Positions 23,136 to 32,157 of a stretch of 64,000 nucleotides of DNA are shown piece after piece (within the stretch, counting starts at the first letter, position 1; every line of letters begins with the position of its first letter). Below the pieces are notes generated by a model that did not search any database, was not told the origin of the DNA, and saw only the letters and a program-made list of their open reading frames with translations. Both the position numbers and the translations under genes were made by a program. Source of the stretch: Adenophora triphylla var. japonica (taxonomy: Eukaryota; Streptophyta; Magnoliopsida; Asterales; Campanulaceae); assembly GCA_022495995.1 (NCBI GenBank), contig JAFEMH010000074.1:992001-1056000 (forward strand), read 5' to 3'.

Positions 23136-23762
23136 GGGTGAATGACCAATATATGCAACGTACTATCACGTATTTTACAATTAACGCAATGTACTAGCTA
23201 GTGACATCTTAATGATATGTACTTTATCGTTTTGTCACAAATAATGGAATCACTCTAATGATGTTAAAAAAAGTTGACGAGAATGTCATGTGTCATCCTA
23301 GTCAGCACGCCACATAAAAAGATGACTAACTCCTATTAAATACATTAACATTCGTTAAAAAAACCACTTAACATTGTAAAGAAAAGCAAACACCGTTAAA
23401 TAGACACCCATTCCAAGTTGACGAGAATGTCATGTGTCATCTTAATGATATGTACTTTATCGTTTTGTAATCTTGAAATTCTTTCGTTTTTAATGTAACA
23501 TTTATAACAAAATATAACTAGATGATGAAATTGCTAACGGATGTTTTAGTTTATTTAATGTGTTGATTTGGCCACGTAAGCATTATTTCTCGAAATGTCA
23601 TCCACATTATCGTTCTGTTAACCATATTTAACGTCATCCAACCAAGTTGCATTGTTTGAAACAAAATCGAAAAGTATATTACTTTAAGATATGTCACTAG
23701 ATAGTAAATTATCTTTTGTGAAATATAGAGTATATTACATTGCATGATTTGGTAATTATTCC
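23136..23762. mobile_element. Mutator-like MITE (627 bp) with 9-10 bp target duplication
   Basis: The ends are GGGTGAATGACCAAT and, inverted from the right, GGAATAATTACCAAAT. Inverted similarity continues for about 100 bp (shared blocks GCAA.GTA and TAG.TAGTGACAT). Flanks AATAACATTA (23126-23135) and AATAACCTTA (23763-23772) match at 9 of 10 positions, the expected size for Mutator-like elements. An internal block (AATGATATGTACTTTATCGT) occurs twice, at about 23211 and 23444. Confidence 0.75.
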
Positions 23763-23772
23763 AATAACCTTA

Positions 23773-24217
23773 CAGTGTTGATAAATTCGCAATTGCCTAG
23801 GAACCAATTGTATGTATTCAGAGTAACCCAAAATATAATCTTGAAGAATATCCCAAATAGTCAAGAACCAATTCAAAAACCATTACAAATTCCATCTAAT
23901 CAGAGTATATAAACTACCAAAACATATGAATAACGAATAAAATTCCCTGTAAGCGCAACAAAAACAAATTAGTTTATCGAGACAGATCGATCGATCGATC
24001 GATCTTATAATTATTAAATCAAACAATTATCAAACTCACACTTGCAGAATCTCAAGATTACAACCTGTTTTTTAATATAAACACGGATTTGTAGAATTTT
24101 CATCACAAAATCAATTTTAAAAAATATATATAAAAACATCAGGTTAAGAATGATGATTCCAACAAAAAGGTAAAAAATAAAAAAATAAATCAAACTGCGA
24201 AATCGGAGGGATGCTTA
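23773..24217. other. AT-rich DNA with a short (GATC)5 run, no gene
   Basis: Contains GATC x5 at 23985-24004 and otherwise AT-rich sequence. It ends at a candidate splice donor on the minus strand at 24218. No reading frame of interest. Confidence 0.6.
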
Positions 24218-24218
24218 C

Positions 24219-24336
24219 AGAATTGAAGAACCAGCGATTGAAACTGGAGGTGTGGAGGAATTGATATCGATATAAACAGATATCACCTGTGAATTTTCTT
24301 TTTATATTTAAAATCACGTTTTGTACAAGATATAAA
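24219..24336 (-). promoter_or_regulatory. Candidate first (non-coding) exon and promoter of the GRP gene
   Basis: The minus strand has a TATA-like TTTTATATC (24337-24329). About 110 bases downstream comes ATTCT|GTAAGCAT, a strong donor with the intron starting at 24218, followed by AT-rich intron-like sequence. The intervening sequence is CT-rich, as many plant leaders are. Pairing with the acceptor at 19101 would give a leader intron of about 5.1 kb holding the RTE LINE and the Mutator-like MITE. This rests on splice consensus and orientation only. Confidence 0.3.
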
Positions 24337-24407
24337 ATACTCCAATAATGTTGGCACACGCTTCGATATAGACACGCTTCCTTGCTTGGGTTATTAAATC
24401 TTTTTAA

Positions 24408-24625
24408 GGGCTTGTTTGGTTACTTGTCTTTACCTATCCCCGGATAAGTTTGTCTTCACCCGGGATAAGTGTGAGCGTGATAATTAATAATTATCCCACC
24501 CCCTCGTCCGTACGGAATCCGGATTACTAGTACCCAACGCTCTAATTGTCTATCAAACGGATTTAATTTGGCTTAATAATCATGCTCACACTTATCCCGA
24601 ATTAAGACTGATAATCAAACGGCCC
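24408..24625. mobile_element. Tourist-type MITE (218 bp)
   Basis: Flanked by TAA (24405-24407 and 24626-24628). Terminal inverted repeats are GGGCTTGTTTGGTTA and, inverted from the right, GGGCCGTTTGATTAT. Subterminal arms ACTTATCC / GGATAAGT are complementary. GGGC...GTTTGG ends with TAA targets fit Harbinger-derived Tourist MITEs. Confidence 0.85.
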
Positions 24626-24639
24626 TAAGAATTTTTATA

Positions 24640-25367
24640 GGGAAAATATCAAAAACCATATCTCTGAAAAAATTTCATATCCAAAAAATTCTAACAATAA
24701 TTATTCAATTTAAAAAATTACAAAATTCAATTTTTAAACCAAAAAGTCCAAAATTTAACTATTTAACGAATGTTGTTATATTTGGAACCTTTATAAAGAT
24801 CAAATTTATTTTTTAAGAATAGTGAGGTGTCACCTGCGCTTCTGACTCTTAAAATGCAAGGCTTTATTATATTCAAAAATATTATTATAAAAAGTAATAA
24901 TACTAAAATAAATTCTTAATCTCATGTACAATAATATTTAGAAGAGCAATTACATTGTCTAATTAAATTTAATTGTTATAACTTATAATTGTTAAAATTA
25001 AAAAAATATATATAATTATAGTAATCATGAATTATTTTCAATATATCATCACTATCAACATTATTTTAAATTATTACTTTAATTTTTTTTACAATTATGT
25101 TAATAATAATAGTAATATAATTATTTGTAAATTATTATTACTATTATTGTTCGAGATGGATAAATTTTATCTTTGTAAAACTCATAATTGAAAAGAAATT
25201 CAAGTTTTCATCATTTTAAAATTTTAAATTAATGAAATCAGTTAAATCGTTAAATTTTGGACTTTTTGATATTGAAAATCTAATTTCAGGGCTTTTTTGA
25301 TAGAATAATTATTTATAGGGTTTGTTTGATATGAAATTTTTTAAAGGAACTTTTCGGTATTTTTCCC
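24640..25367. mobile_element. Mutator-like MITE with long terminal inverted repeats (728 bp)
   Basis: Perfect 9-bp duplications ATTTTTATA flank it (24631-24639 and 25368-25376). Ends are GGGAAAATATC and, inverted, GGGAAAAATACC. Both arms continue with inverted homology for more than 100 bp (shared AAAAATTTCATATC.AA, AATAATTATT and GTCCAAAATTTAAC blocks). No coding region; the centre is AT-rich. Confidence 0.9.
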
Positions 25368-25389
25368 ATTTTTATATACGCTTCAACAT

Positions 25390-26274
25390 ATCTTTCAGCA
25401 AATCTTAGAGAGAAACCCCATCATCTTCATTAGATATTGGTTTGTCTTCTCCAAATCTGACTTCTTTCTTCTTTTTTGATTCTTCTTGACTTAATTTGCT
25501 TGTGAATTTTTTAATTTTACGTTAATAATTAATTGTCAATTTGACAATTAATAAATGTAAAATAAAAAATTGCATTTTAAAATTTTAATTTTTGTCTTTC
25601 AATGTTTGTGTTTTGATGGTGTTATTAAGAATTTTTTTTTTCTTATCTTTTATTGAGAGCGTTGTATTTTCTCTCTTTGTTAAAAGTCTTGTGTTTTCTC
25701 TCCTTGTTTATGAGAGCCTTATGTTTTCTCTCCTTTTGTTAAGAGTCTTTTATGACGTACGATCTTGTTTTACGCAACTCTTTAATCCCGCTATGTTGAA
25801 AAGTTTGATTAACGTTTACTTGTCAATTCAACTTCTTGGACGTGTCTTGTTTTCAAAGTCAATCTTATCGAGCAAATAATCTTTTAAATCCCTGTGTATG
25901 GCAGTTTTCAAGTTTTATTTGTAGGAGCATTTGGCGTATCAAGTTATAATTAACGGAATTCACCAGAACAAGAGGCTTTTTAGAGAGAAGTAAATAAGGG
26001 ACCTCGAATTGAGCGAACGTCAAGGAAACACATGAGACAGTGATGGGCTTAATTTTATTGGTGGCTTGTAGCGCATTGGTCAAAATGATGGAGAACAATA
26101 GTGAATTTGAAACCAATATTTATGTCTATCATGTTTTTCTTTCAACAAATAATGTTGTTCAACATGTTTATAACAATCTTCCTATTTGGGATGAGCCTCC
26201 AAATCTTGTGGTGAGCCATCTCTATGTTTGTTTGCAATGCAATTAAATTTCAGTTTGATTCAAAAAAAAAAACA
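25390..26274 (+). mobile_element. Retroposed insert with oligo(A) tail and 9-bp target duplication
   Basis: CTTCAACAT occurs immediately before (25381-25389) and after (26275-26283) this segment, and the right side ends in an A-rich tail (26262-26274). This is the structure of a poly(A)-primed insertion by LINE machinery. The source is unclear. The right third carries a possible RNase H-like phrase (ERQGNT) as at plant L1 3' ends, and the left part looks like a UTR with three imperfect TTTTCTCTC repeats. It may be a 5'-truncated L1 LINE or a retroposed transcript. No intact reading frame. Confidence 0.5.
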
Positions 26275-26390
26275 CTTCAACATTTTTGAGCCCCAAAATA
26301 CCCTCACCTCTTCTTTCTCAACATTTCCTTTTACTAAATACTCCTCCACAACATTCCTTCCAAAATTTTAGGAAACGTCAACCGCCCAGT

Positions 26391-27063
26391 TAGACATGTC
26401 CGGTTCAATAAGATCGCCGGTTTTCGATTCATGAATCGACGGTCCACGATCCAAAATCTCTTCAAACCAGTAATGAATCGTGAATATACAGTTCACAGTC
26501 CAGCTCAATATTTATCTCATTTATGTATTTAAATATTTATTATTATTATTTGTACGATCATGCTTCTTTGTTGACACGGTCGTGCCCAAATAACTTTTCA
26601 TTCTGCTTTGAATGGAGTGTTTTGCATGATCTTCTTGTTTTATACTCAACAACTTGGCATAACCGTTTTTTAACTAACCAATCGTTAGTAACAACTAGTT
26701 TTCCTTTCTTTTTTCTGGTCAAATGGGGCACACATGCACAAACACGTGTCACATTCATAACACGCACAAACACGCGTCACATTCATACACATACACTGAC
26801 ATACACACCCCAACACACACTAACAAACACACAACACAACACAACACAACACACACTTACACATGTGTCACAGGCATACTAGTTCAACCAACGACCACCG
26901 TCCCCAACAGTCATAATATTTGAAATTATCTGGTCTGAACCGGAGGTTCAAACCGTCGGTTTCCAAGGGTGAACCGGTTCATTCGGTTATGGTTTTTCAA
27001 CTATTGGTCAATGATTCAAACCCGCCGGTTTGCTAGTCCAAAATGGACCATTGGGCATGTCTA
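26391..27063. mobile_element. Non-autonomous hAT element (673 bp)
   Basis: The ends are TAGACATGTCCGG and, inverted, TAGACATGCCCAA. Flanking octamers CGCCCAGT (26383-26390) and TGCCCATT (27064-27071) agree at 6 of 8 positions, an aged hAT duplication. Subterminal regions contain the CCGGTTC/GAACCGG repeats shared with the hAT elements at 7.9-12.7 kb. No transposase. The interior carries a (CA)-rich stretch at 26730-26870. Confidence 0.75.
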
Positions 27064-27071
27064 TGCCCATT

Positions 27072-27640
27072 GACTAGTTTTTAAATTGCTCAGTGGCAGT
27101 ATCATAGATCGTAAATCATATGGTGACAATATTATATATAACTGAAACTTATAATACATTGACATTTATTAACACATGTACCGGACTTTTATTACATATT
27201 GTTACTTGTAAACACTAACACTAGCATTTTACTAACACTTAAATTGACACTTTTACACAATAATACTGGAAATTTGTAAACATGTACTTACACTTCTAAA
27301 CATTAATACTAACAGAAATTAAAACTAACACTGACATTTCAAAACATGAACACTGGAACATCTAAAACATCTAAAATACTAACAGTGACACTTTAAAATA
27401 CTATTACTTGCATTAATTAACACGCATTGACATTTCTAAACACCAACAACGATGGATTTATAGAGTGAATTTGGCACTAAAATGTTACCCGATGGATTTT
27501 TAGAGTGAATTTGGCACTAAAACTACCAATTACCAATTCTATTATTTGTTTAATAGAGATAATTATTTTTACAAAATACAGGAATTCTTAAGATTCAGTT
27601 TTAATTTGCTTGTGAAATTTTGGCTTTTTATCATGGTTTT
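27072..27640. other. AT-rich DNA with irregular ACTAACA repeats, no gene
   Basis: Loose repeats of TAACACT/TTGACA/TAAACA occur from 27150 to 27440. A direct duplication of GATGGATTTxTAGAGTGAATTTGGCACTAAAA lies at about 27450 and 27491. The last five bases, GTTTT, are the target site of the retroelement that follows. Confidence 0.6.
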
Positions 27641-28396
27641 TGAACGGTATAAACCGAGCTACGAACATGGGCTTGCCCGAACCTGGGCCCAACTATATTG
27701 GGCCATGGATATTATATATTCATCAAGTATTGGGGCCGAGCATTCTCTTCCTCGTATGCCGAGGAACATTTACCTTGGCTTTATGTCGCCATTCTTGGGC
27801 CGGCCTGTCTCAATTACCGAGGAGAGAAAAGTCCTTTGCTCGGCATGTCACCAATTGCCGAGGAAGCAAAAGTATTCTCCCCAAAGATATTTTTCATGTC
27901 GGCCATTCATCAAGTGACGAGGAAGCAGGATCGTTCTCCTCGGCCTATCTGCCAAAGGCCGAGGAAAAACATTTGCCTTCCTCGGCGTTCCGGATAGCAG
28001 TTACAATCCTTATTCAACAAGGATTATACAATCATTATCCAATCAGAATTATACTTATCAACATCAATTCAAGTCAAACAATGACTCCTTAACAGATATA
28101 ATTCTATTAGAGTTATATCTTATCTCTTTACAAGTTCATTCCAACATGGATTCTACTTATCCATTCTTATAAATACAAGCCCCATGGCTCATTATTCGGT
28201 ACGTTACTTTTTACATTGGAGAAACTCTGTCAATTTGATTTCTCTAATATCAACCGTGAACTTACTCTCACGCGGAGGGCCTTTAGCCGGATCCGCCCGG
28301 CTTAGTTTACGTGTTTTCTGTTATTTTCAGGCCTTGCAATCGCCGGAGCATTCGACGCTTGGATTTGGGGCTGATTTGACGATTTTGGCATCATCA
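27641..28396 (+). repeat. 5' LTR of the Retand-like element (756 bp)
   Basis: Starts TGAACGGTATAAACC and ends GGCATCATCA. Rich in GCCGAGGAA and TTCCTCGGC motifs in both orientations. TATAAATAC at 28168 is the likely core promoter. The sequence after the LTR (ATAGGTTCCATTCC) does not match a primer site I recognise. Confidence 0.95.
28168..28176 (+). promoter_or_regulatory. TATA box of the Retand-like LTR
   Basis: TATAAATAC followed by AAGCCCC, about 230 bp before the LTR end. The identical motif occurs in the 3' LTR near 40234. Confidence 0.65.
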
Positions 28397-28757
28397 ATAG
28401 GTTCCATTCCGGAAATCGATTCAAACACCCATTGTTTGGCCTGGAAGACGCTCGCCTTAAGCCAATTTTCTTGCCGGAATTGTTCTTTCTTGGAACAGAA
28501 TTTCTGGATCGCTGGGTTTGTTCTTGAAAACCGCTTGAATCTGCATATTTTGACCGGAAAATACCCAGATTCCGTTGAAGGCATTTTTGGCGTTAAAATT
28601 CCGCCCCAGTTTGGCTTGAATTCGTTTTGTTTCGAAAGAATTACAATCGGCAGTTTGTTTGTGGTCAAAATTTGCCCTAATTTTGACCTCAAAATTGGTT
28701 CTATTGAAATTGTGATTTTTGAGATATTTGCTGTTAATAATCTGCTGTTGATTCATA
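28397..28757 (+). other. Leader of the Retand-like element
   Basis: Lies between the LTR end and the gag start codon. Several frames are open across it, including one that starts inside the LTR, but none shows a protein domain. No standard tRNA primer site (TGGCGCC, TGGTATC or GGCGACTCC type) is visible directly after the LTR, which is unusual for an element that retrotransposed recently. Confidence 0.6.
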
Positions 28758-29537
28758 ATGGACGGACAATTCACAAGTGTTACAGCTGAGGATCCCACCC
28801 AAGTGAATGGGGGAAACACCGGAGCCGAGGAGCCACTGCCTCCTCCTCCTCCTCTACCTCAAGCCGATGCCATTCCTCCCCTTGCCATGACTCTTCGTTC
28901 CAGGGGTCAGGCAAATGCCGAGGGAGAGGGCAATGACCTTCCTCGTCCTACTCGTACTCGTGGGAAGCAAGCAGGAAGGAAGAAAACAAAGAATGCCGAC
29001 GCCGGTCAAGCAGGAGGATCTCAACCCGTTGACCGACGCTCTTTGTTACACAAACAAATGGAGACTTTGCAAAGGATGTATGAGACACAAGTTGCTCTGT
29101 TGCAAATGGACCCAGACCATTCCATGGCTCCCTTCATTGTACCATCAATGGGCCCACCTTTGAGAAAGGAACAGGGAGAGCATCAGGCTCCTCCCCTGAA
29201 GACTGGCCGAGAGTTACCACTGCCAGCTCCCAGGGATTCTCCTCATCCTCGGCATAACAGTAAGCATAAGGAGCCTGTGGTCGACCTGAGAAGCCAAATA
29301 ACTCCTAGGGAAGAGGAAGTGAACTCCAAGGACCTAAGAACAAGACTCAGCTTGAATAGGCGCCTATCCCCTGCTCGCCTCATCATGACACCTAGGCGTC
29401 CCGCGTCTCCTCGAGCTCGTCGGCCAGATTCTCCTCGTCCTCATCATTCAGATTCTCGTCGTCCTCGTCGACCGGACTCTCCTCGTCCTCGGCATCGAGA
29501 CTTTGCTAGGCCAAGGACCCCAGAGCCCTACAGATGA
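28758..29537 (+). pseudogene. Gag N-terminal region of the Retand-like element
   Basis: Begins MDGQFTSVTAEDPTQVNG. It is proline-rich near residue 28, and residues 200-258 form an Arg/Pro/Ser-rich repeat region with many RRP/SPRP units, possibly RNA-binding. The frame then stops at 29537, while the coding potential continues in an overlapping frame that opens at 29503, indicating a one-base shift around 29.50-29.54 kb. It is the start of the same polyprotein and not a separate gene, unless the shift is programmed, for which I see no slippery site. Confidence 0.7.
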
Positions 29538-32157
29538 TACTTGGCGCCCAAGACACTGGAACCAAGACGTGATAGGGTCCTCCAGACGTGATGGCCACCG
29601 ACATGAAGCGGAGCACAGTAGGGCAAATGATCGCCCTAAAGACAAGTCAGTCAGAAGTTCCCAACGAAGCACTCGCTCAAGCAGTGAGAAGGAAATAGAA
29701 ACAAAGCAATGGGAGCTGTTGAAACAAAGGCTGGATGATATGGAGAGGGGAAAGAAATATAATGATGACGATTATGATTGGGCCACCCGTCCGTTTTCCT
29801 TGAGGATAACTGCTGCACCTCCCCATCCTAACCTCAAGCTCCCAAATTTCGAGAAGTATAACGGAACCACCGACGCCAAGGACCATGTGCAAAGTTTTGA
29901 ACAAACCATGAATCTCCTCACCACTGCTGATGACTTGCTCTGCAAAGCTTTCGCGAGCACCTTTTCCGGAACAGCTTTGACCTGGTTCCGTGAGCTCAAG
30001 AAAGGTTGCATCGATTGCTGGAGGGGCATGAGGAGAATGTTCTTAGATCACTTTGCCACGGCTGGGAAGAGGAAGATGAGATTAACCGACTTGGCCAACA
30101 TTGAGCAAGGGAAGGGAGAGACCACCCTTAGCTACTACAATAGGTTCCGAAAGATGGCAGACCAAGTCGAAGAAAGCCTTACTGATAGGGAGGTCATAGT
30201 TTGCTTCAACTCTGGGTTAAAGTCTGGCCCCCTCATTTATGAACTCTCAGCCAGGGAACCCAGCTCCAAGGCCGAATTGTACAAAGTGGCTTATGCCATT
30301 TCCATGGCTGAAGATAAGACAAAGAAAAGGGGAGCTGACAAGACGGAACCTGAAGCAACTAACTCCCGACAGAATGACAATGGGAACGGCAAGAAAGGAA
30401 AGAATAAAACCAGAAGCACTGAGAAGCTGGAGTTCACCCCTCTTACAAAGCCCATCTCCGAAATCATGCAGATGGTGAACCTTCCTCCACCTCGTCCGCT
30501 GACTGATAACCCAAAGTATCCCCGCAACAAGAACAAATACTGTGATTTTCACAAGGACAACGGGCACACCACTGATGGTTGCTGGGCCCTTAAGAAGATA
30601 ATCCAACAATGGGTTGACGAGGGAAAGTTAGACCGTTATGTCATGAAGAAAGATGGCAAGCGAAAGCGGAAGCAAGAGGAGAGTGAAGATGACTCCAAGA
30701 GTGAGGATGAAGATCGAAGGCCTCCTAGGGCTAAATTACATGTGATCCGTGAAGAGGTGACCTCCACCAGAAAGCTAAGGGACCAGATCCACGAGCTAAG
30801 CAAAGTATACCATGTCCCTGCCTGGATCCATAAAGCAGAAGAAATCATTAGTTTTTCTCCGAATGAGTTGGCGGGAAGTCGAGCAGCTCGTGAGCAGCCA
30901 TTGGTCATCAAGGGCCGAATTGACAATGTTGAATCTGAAAGACTTCTTGTTGATACGGGGGCCTCCCGTGACATCCTATATTATTCAGCCTTCCAACAGA
31001 TGGGGTTGAAAGACACAGCGCTAGAGCCATATCATGGAAGGCTTGAAGGATTCACCAACCATAAGGTTGGAGCAAAGGGAACCGTAGAGCTAGAACTCGA
31101 AGTCGGCGATCATCCCTTCCGAGCCAAAGCTACTGTCACTTTCATAGTCATGGATTTGACTAGTGACTATCATGCGATTATCGGCATTCCAAGTCAAGCC
31201 AAACTTGGGATGGTAGCCTCCCTTCCTCACCAACGAGTTAAATTTCCCACTCGTGCTGGCATTGGATGCGTGAGGGCAACCCCCAAAGATTTCTTGGAAC
31301 ATGTTGTCAAGAGCCGGAAAAAGTCAAAAAGCGTGGAGATAGATACGCCCGAGGAGAACATCAAGATCACCAAATCTCAGAAGACCACGGAAACTAGCTC
31401 TAGAATGAACTATATCCGTGAAGTATGGGAAAGTGAGGAAGAGGAACCTACGGTCCTAGAAATTGTGGATGACCAAGGCATAACTCTACCCACTCTGGAA
31501 AAAGATCCTATGGTCCTAGAAACTGCGGATGACCAAGGCATAGTTCTACCCATTCTCGTCGATGACCAGAACTCGGGGGCCAACCATAACTCGGGGATGA
31601 ACGATCTTCCAGACATCGATAAACTTATGGAGGAAGAAGGCCTCAATGTAAACGACAATGAAGGGAGGAGAATCAGAGAGATCATCATCGAATCCCTGGA
31701 ATTTCGAGACGGACCAGAAATGAAGCCCGTAGATGAGCTAGAAGAGGTAGTCATTAATCCTGACTATCCTGAACAAAAAATCAAGCTAGGAGGCCAGCTA
31801 TCACAAGAAGAGAAAGAAAGAATCATATCCCTCTTGAAAAACAGTCTCGACGTCTTTGCTTGGAGAGTCGAAGACATGAGGGGGATCAATGAAGAAGTAG
31901 CCCTCCACCGCTTAGAAGTTGATCCTTTAGCGAAGACCATCTCCCAGACGAGGAGAAATTTTGCAAGAGACAAGGAGGAAGCTATAAAGGAGGAGGTGCA
32001 GAAGTTACTCAGCGCCGGAATAATTCGCGAAGTCAAATACCCCGTTTGGTTGGCTAATGTTGTTATGGTAAAGAAGCAAAATGGGAAATGGCGCATGTGC
32101 ATAGACTTTACTGATCTAAACAAAGCCTGCCCCAAGGACAGCTATCCTCTCCCGTAA
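29503..32157 (+). CDS. Gag-protease-RT N-terminal part of the Retand-like polyprotein (884 aa)
   Basis: The longest frame in the window. The Gag core runs from about residue 105 (LKLPNFEKYNG) to 270, including the TLSYYNRFRKMADQVEE block. A zinc-binding CDFHKDNGHTTDGC lies at about residue 346, and an acidic Lys/Glu stretch follows near 390. The protease active site LLVDTGASRDIL is at about 480, with YHAIIGIPSQAKLG at 555. The pre-RT region ELNNSLDVFAW-like (SLDVFAWRVEDMRG) is near 780. RT begins with WLANVVMVKKQNGKWRMCIDF and DLNKACPKDSYPLP at the end. A stop follows at 32155 where the family continues, so RT is cut off from Gag-PR by a frameshift. Gag and protease appear complete and could still be made if the upstream shift is not real. 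Confidence 0.85.
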   Translation: MLGQGPQSPTDDTWRPRHWNQDVIGSSRRDGHRHEAEHSRANDRPKDKSVRSSQRSTRSSSEKEIETKQWELLKQRLDDMERGKKYNDDDYDWATRPFSLRITAAPPHPNLKLPNFEKYNGTTDAKDHVQSFEQTMNLLTTADDLLCKAFASTFSGTALTWFRELKKGCIDCWRGMRRMFLDHFATAGKRKMRLTDLANIEQGKGETTLSYYNRFRKMADQVEESLTDREVIVCFNSGLKSGPLIYELSAREPSSKAELYKVAYAISMAEDKTKKRGADKTEPEATNSRQNDNGNGKKGKNKTRSTEKLEFTPLTKPISEIMQMVNLPPPRPLTDNPKYPRNKNKYCDFHKDNGHTTDGCWALKKIIQQWVDEGKLDRYVMKKDGKRKRKQEESEDDSKSEDEDRRPPRAKLHVIREEVTSTRKLRDQIHELSKVYHVPAWIHKAEEIISFSPNELAGSRAAREQPLVIKGRIDNVESERLLVDTGASRDILYYSAFQQMGLKDTALEPYHGRLEGFTNHKVGAKGTVELELEVGDHPFRAKATVTFIVMDLTSDYHAIIGIPSQAKLGMVASLPHQRVKFPTRAGIGCVRATPKDFLEHVVKSRKKSKSVEIDTPEENIKITKSQKTTETSSRMNYIREVWESEEEEPTVLEIVDDQGITLPTLEKDPMVLETADDQGIVLPILVDDQNSGANHNSGMNDLPDIDKLMEEEGLNVNDNEGRRIREIIIESLEFRDGPEMKPVDELEEVVINPDYPEQKIKLGGQLSQEEKERIISLLKNSLDVFAWRVEDMRGINEEVALHRLEVDPLAKTISQTRRNFARDKEEAIKEEVQKLLSAGIIREVKYPVWLANVVMVKKQNGKWRMCIDFTDLNKACPKDSYPLP

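Noticed and set aside
25592..25879. 95-residue hydrophobic frame as a membrane protein gene
   Set aside because: T-rich repeats (TTTTCTCTC) translate to Phe/Leu/Ser; it lies inside a retroposed insert with no start context or conservation evidence.
26723..26923. Frames in the CA-rich stretch
   Set aside because: Simple-sequence DNA (ACACAC/AACACA) inside a hAT MITE.
27086..27107. TTGCTCAGTGGCAGTATCATAG, resembling the 5' end of metazoan U4 snRNA
   Set aside because: Only 22 bases match, plant U4 differs here, and the following stem and Sm site are absent. Probably chance.
28184..28789. 201-residue frame across the 5' LTR and leader
   Set aside because: Crosses the LTR boundary and ends just inside gag in another frame; no domain or codon pattern. 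The opposing minus-strand frames at 28327-28819 are also chance.
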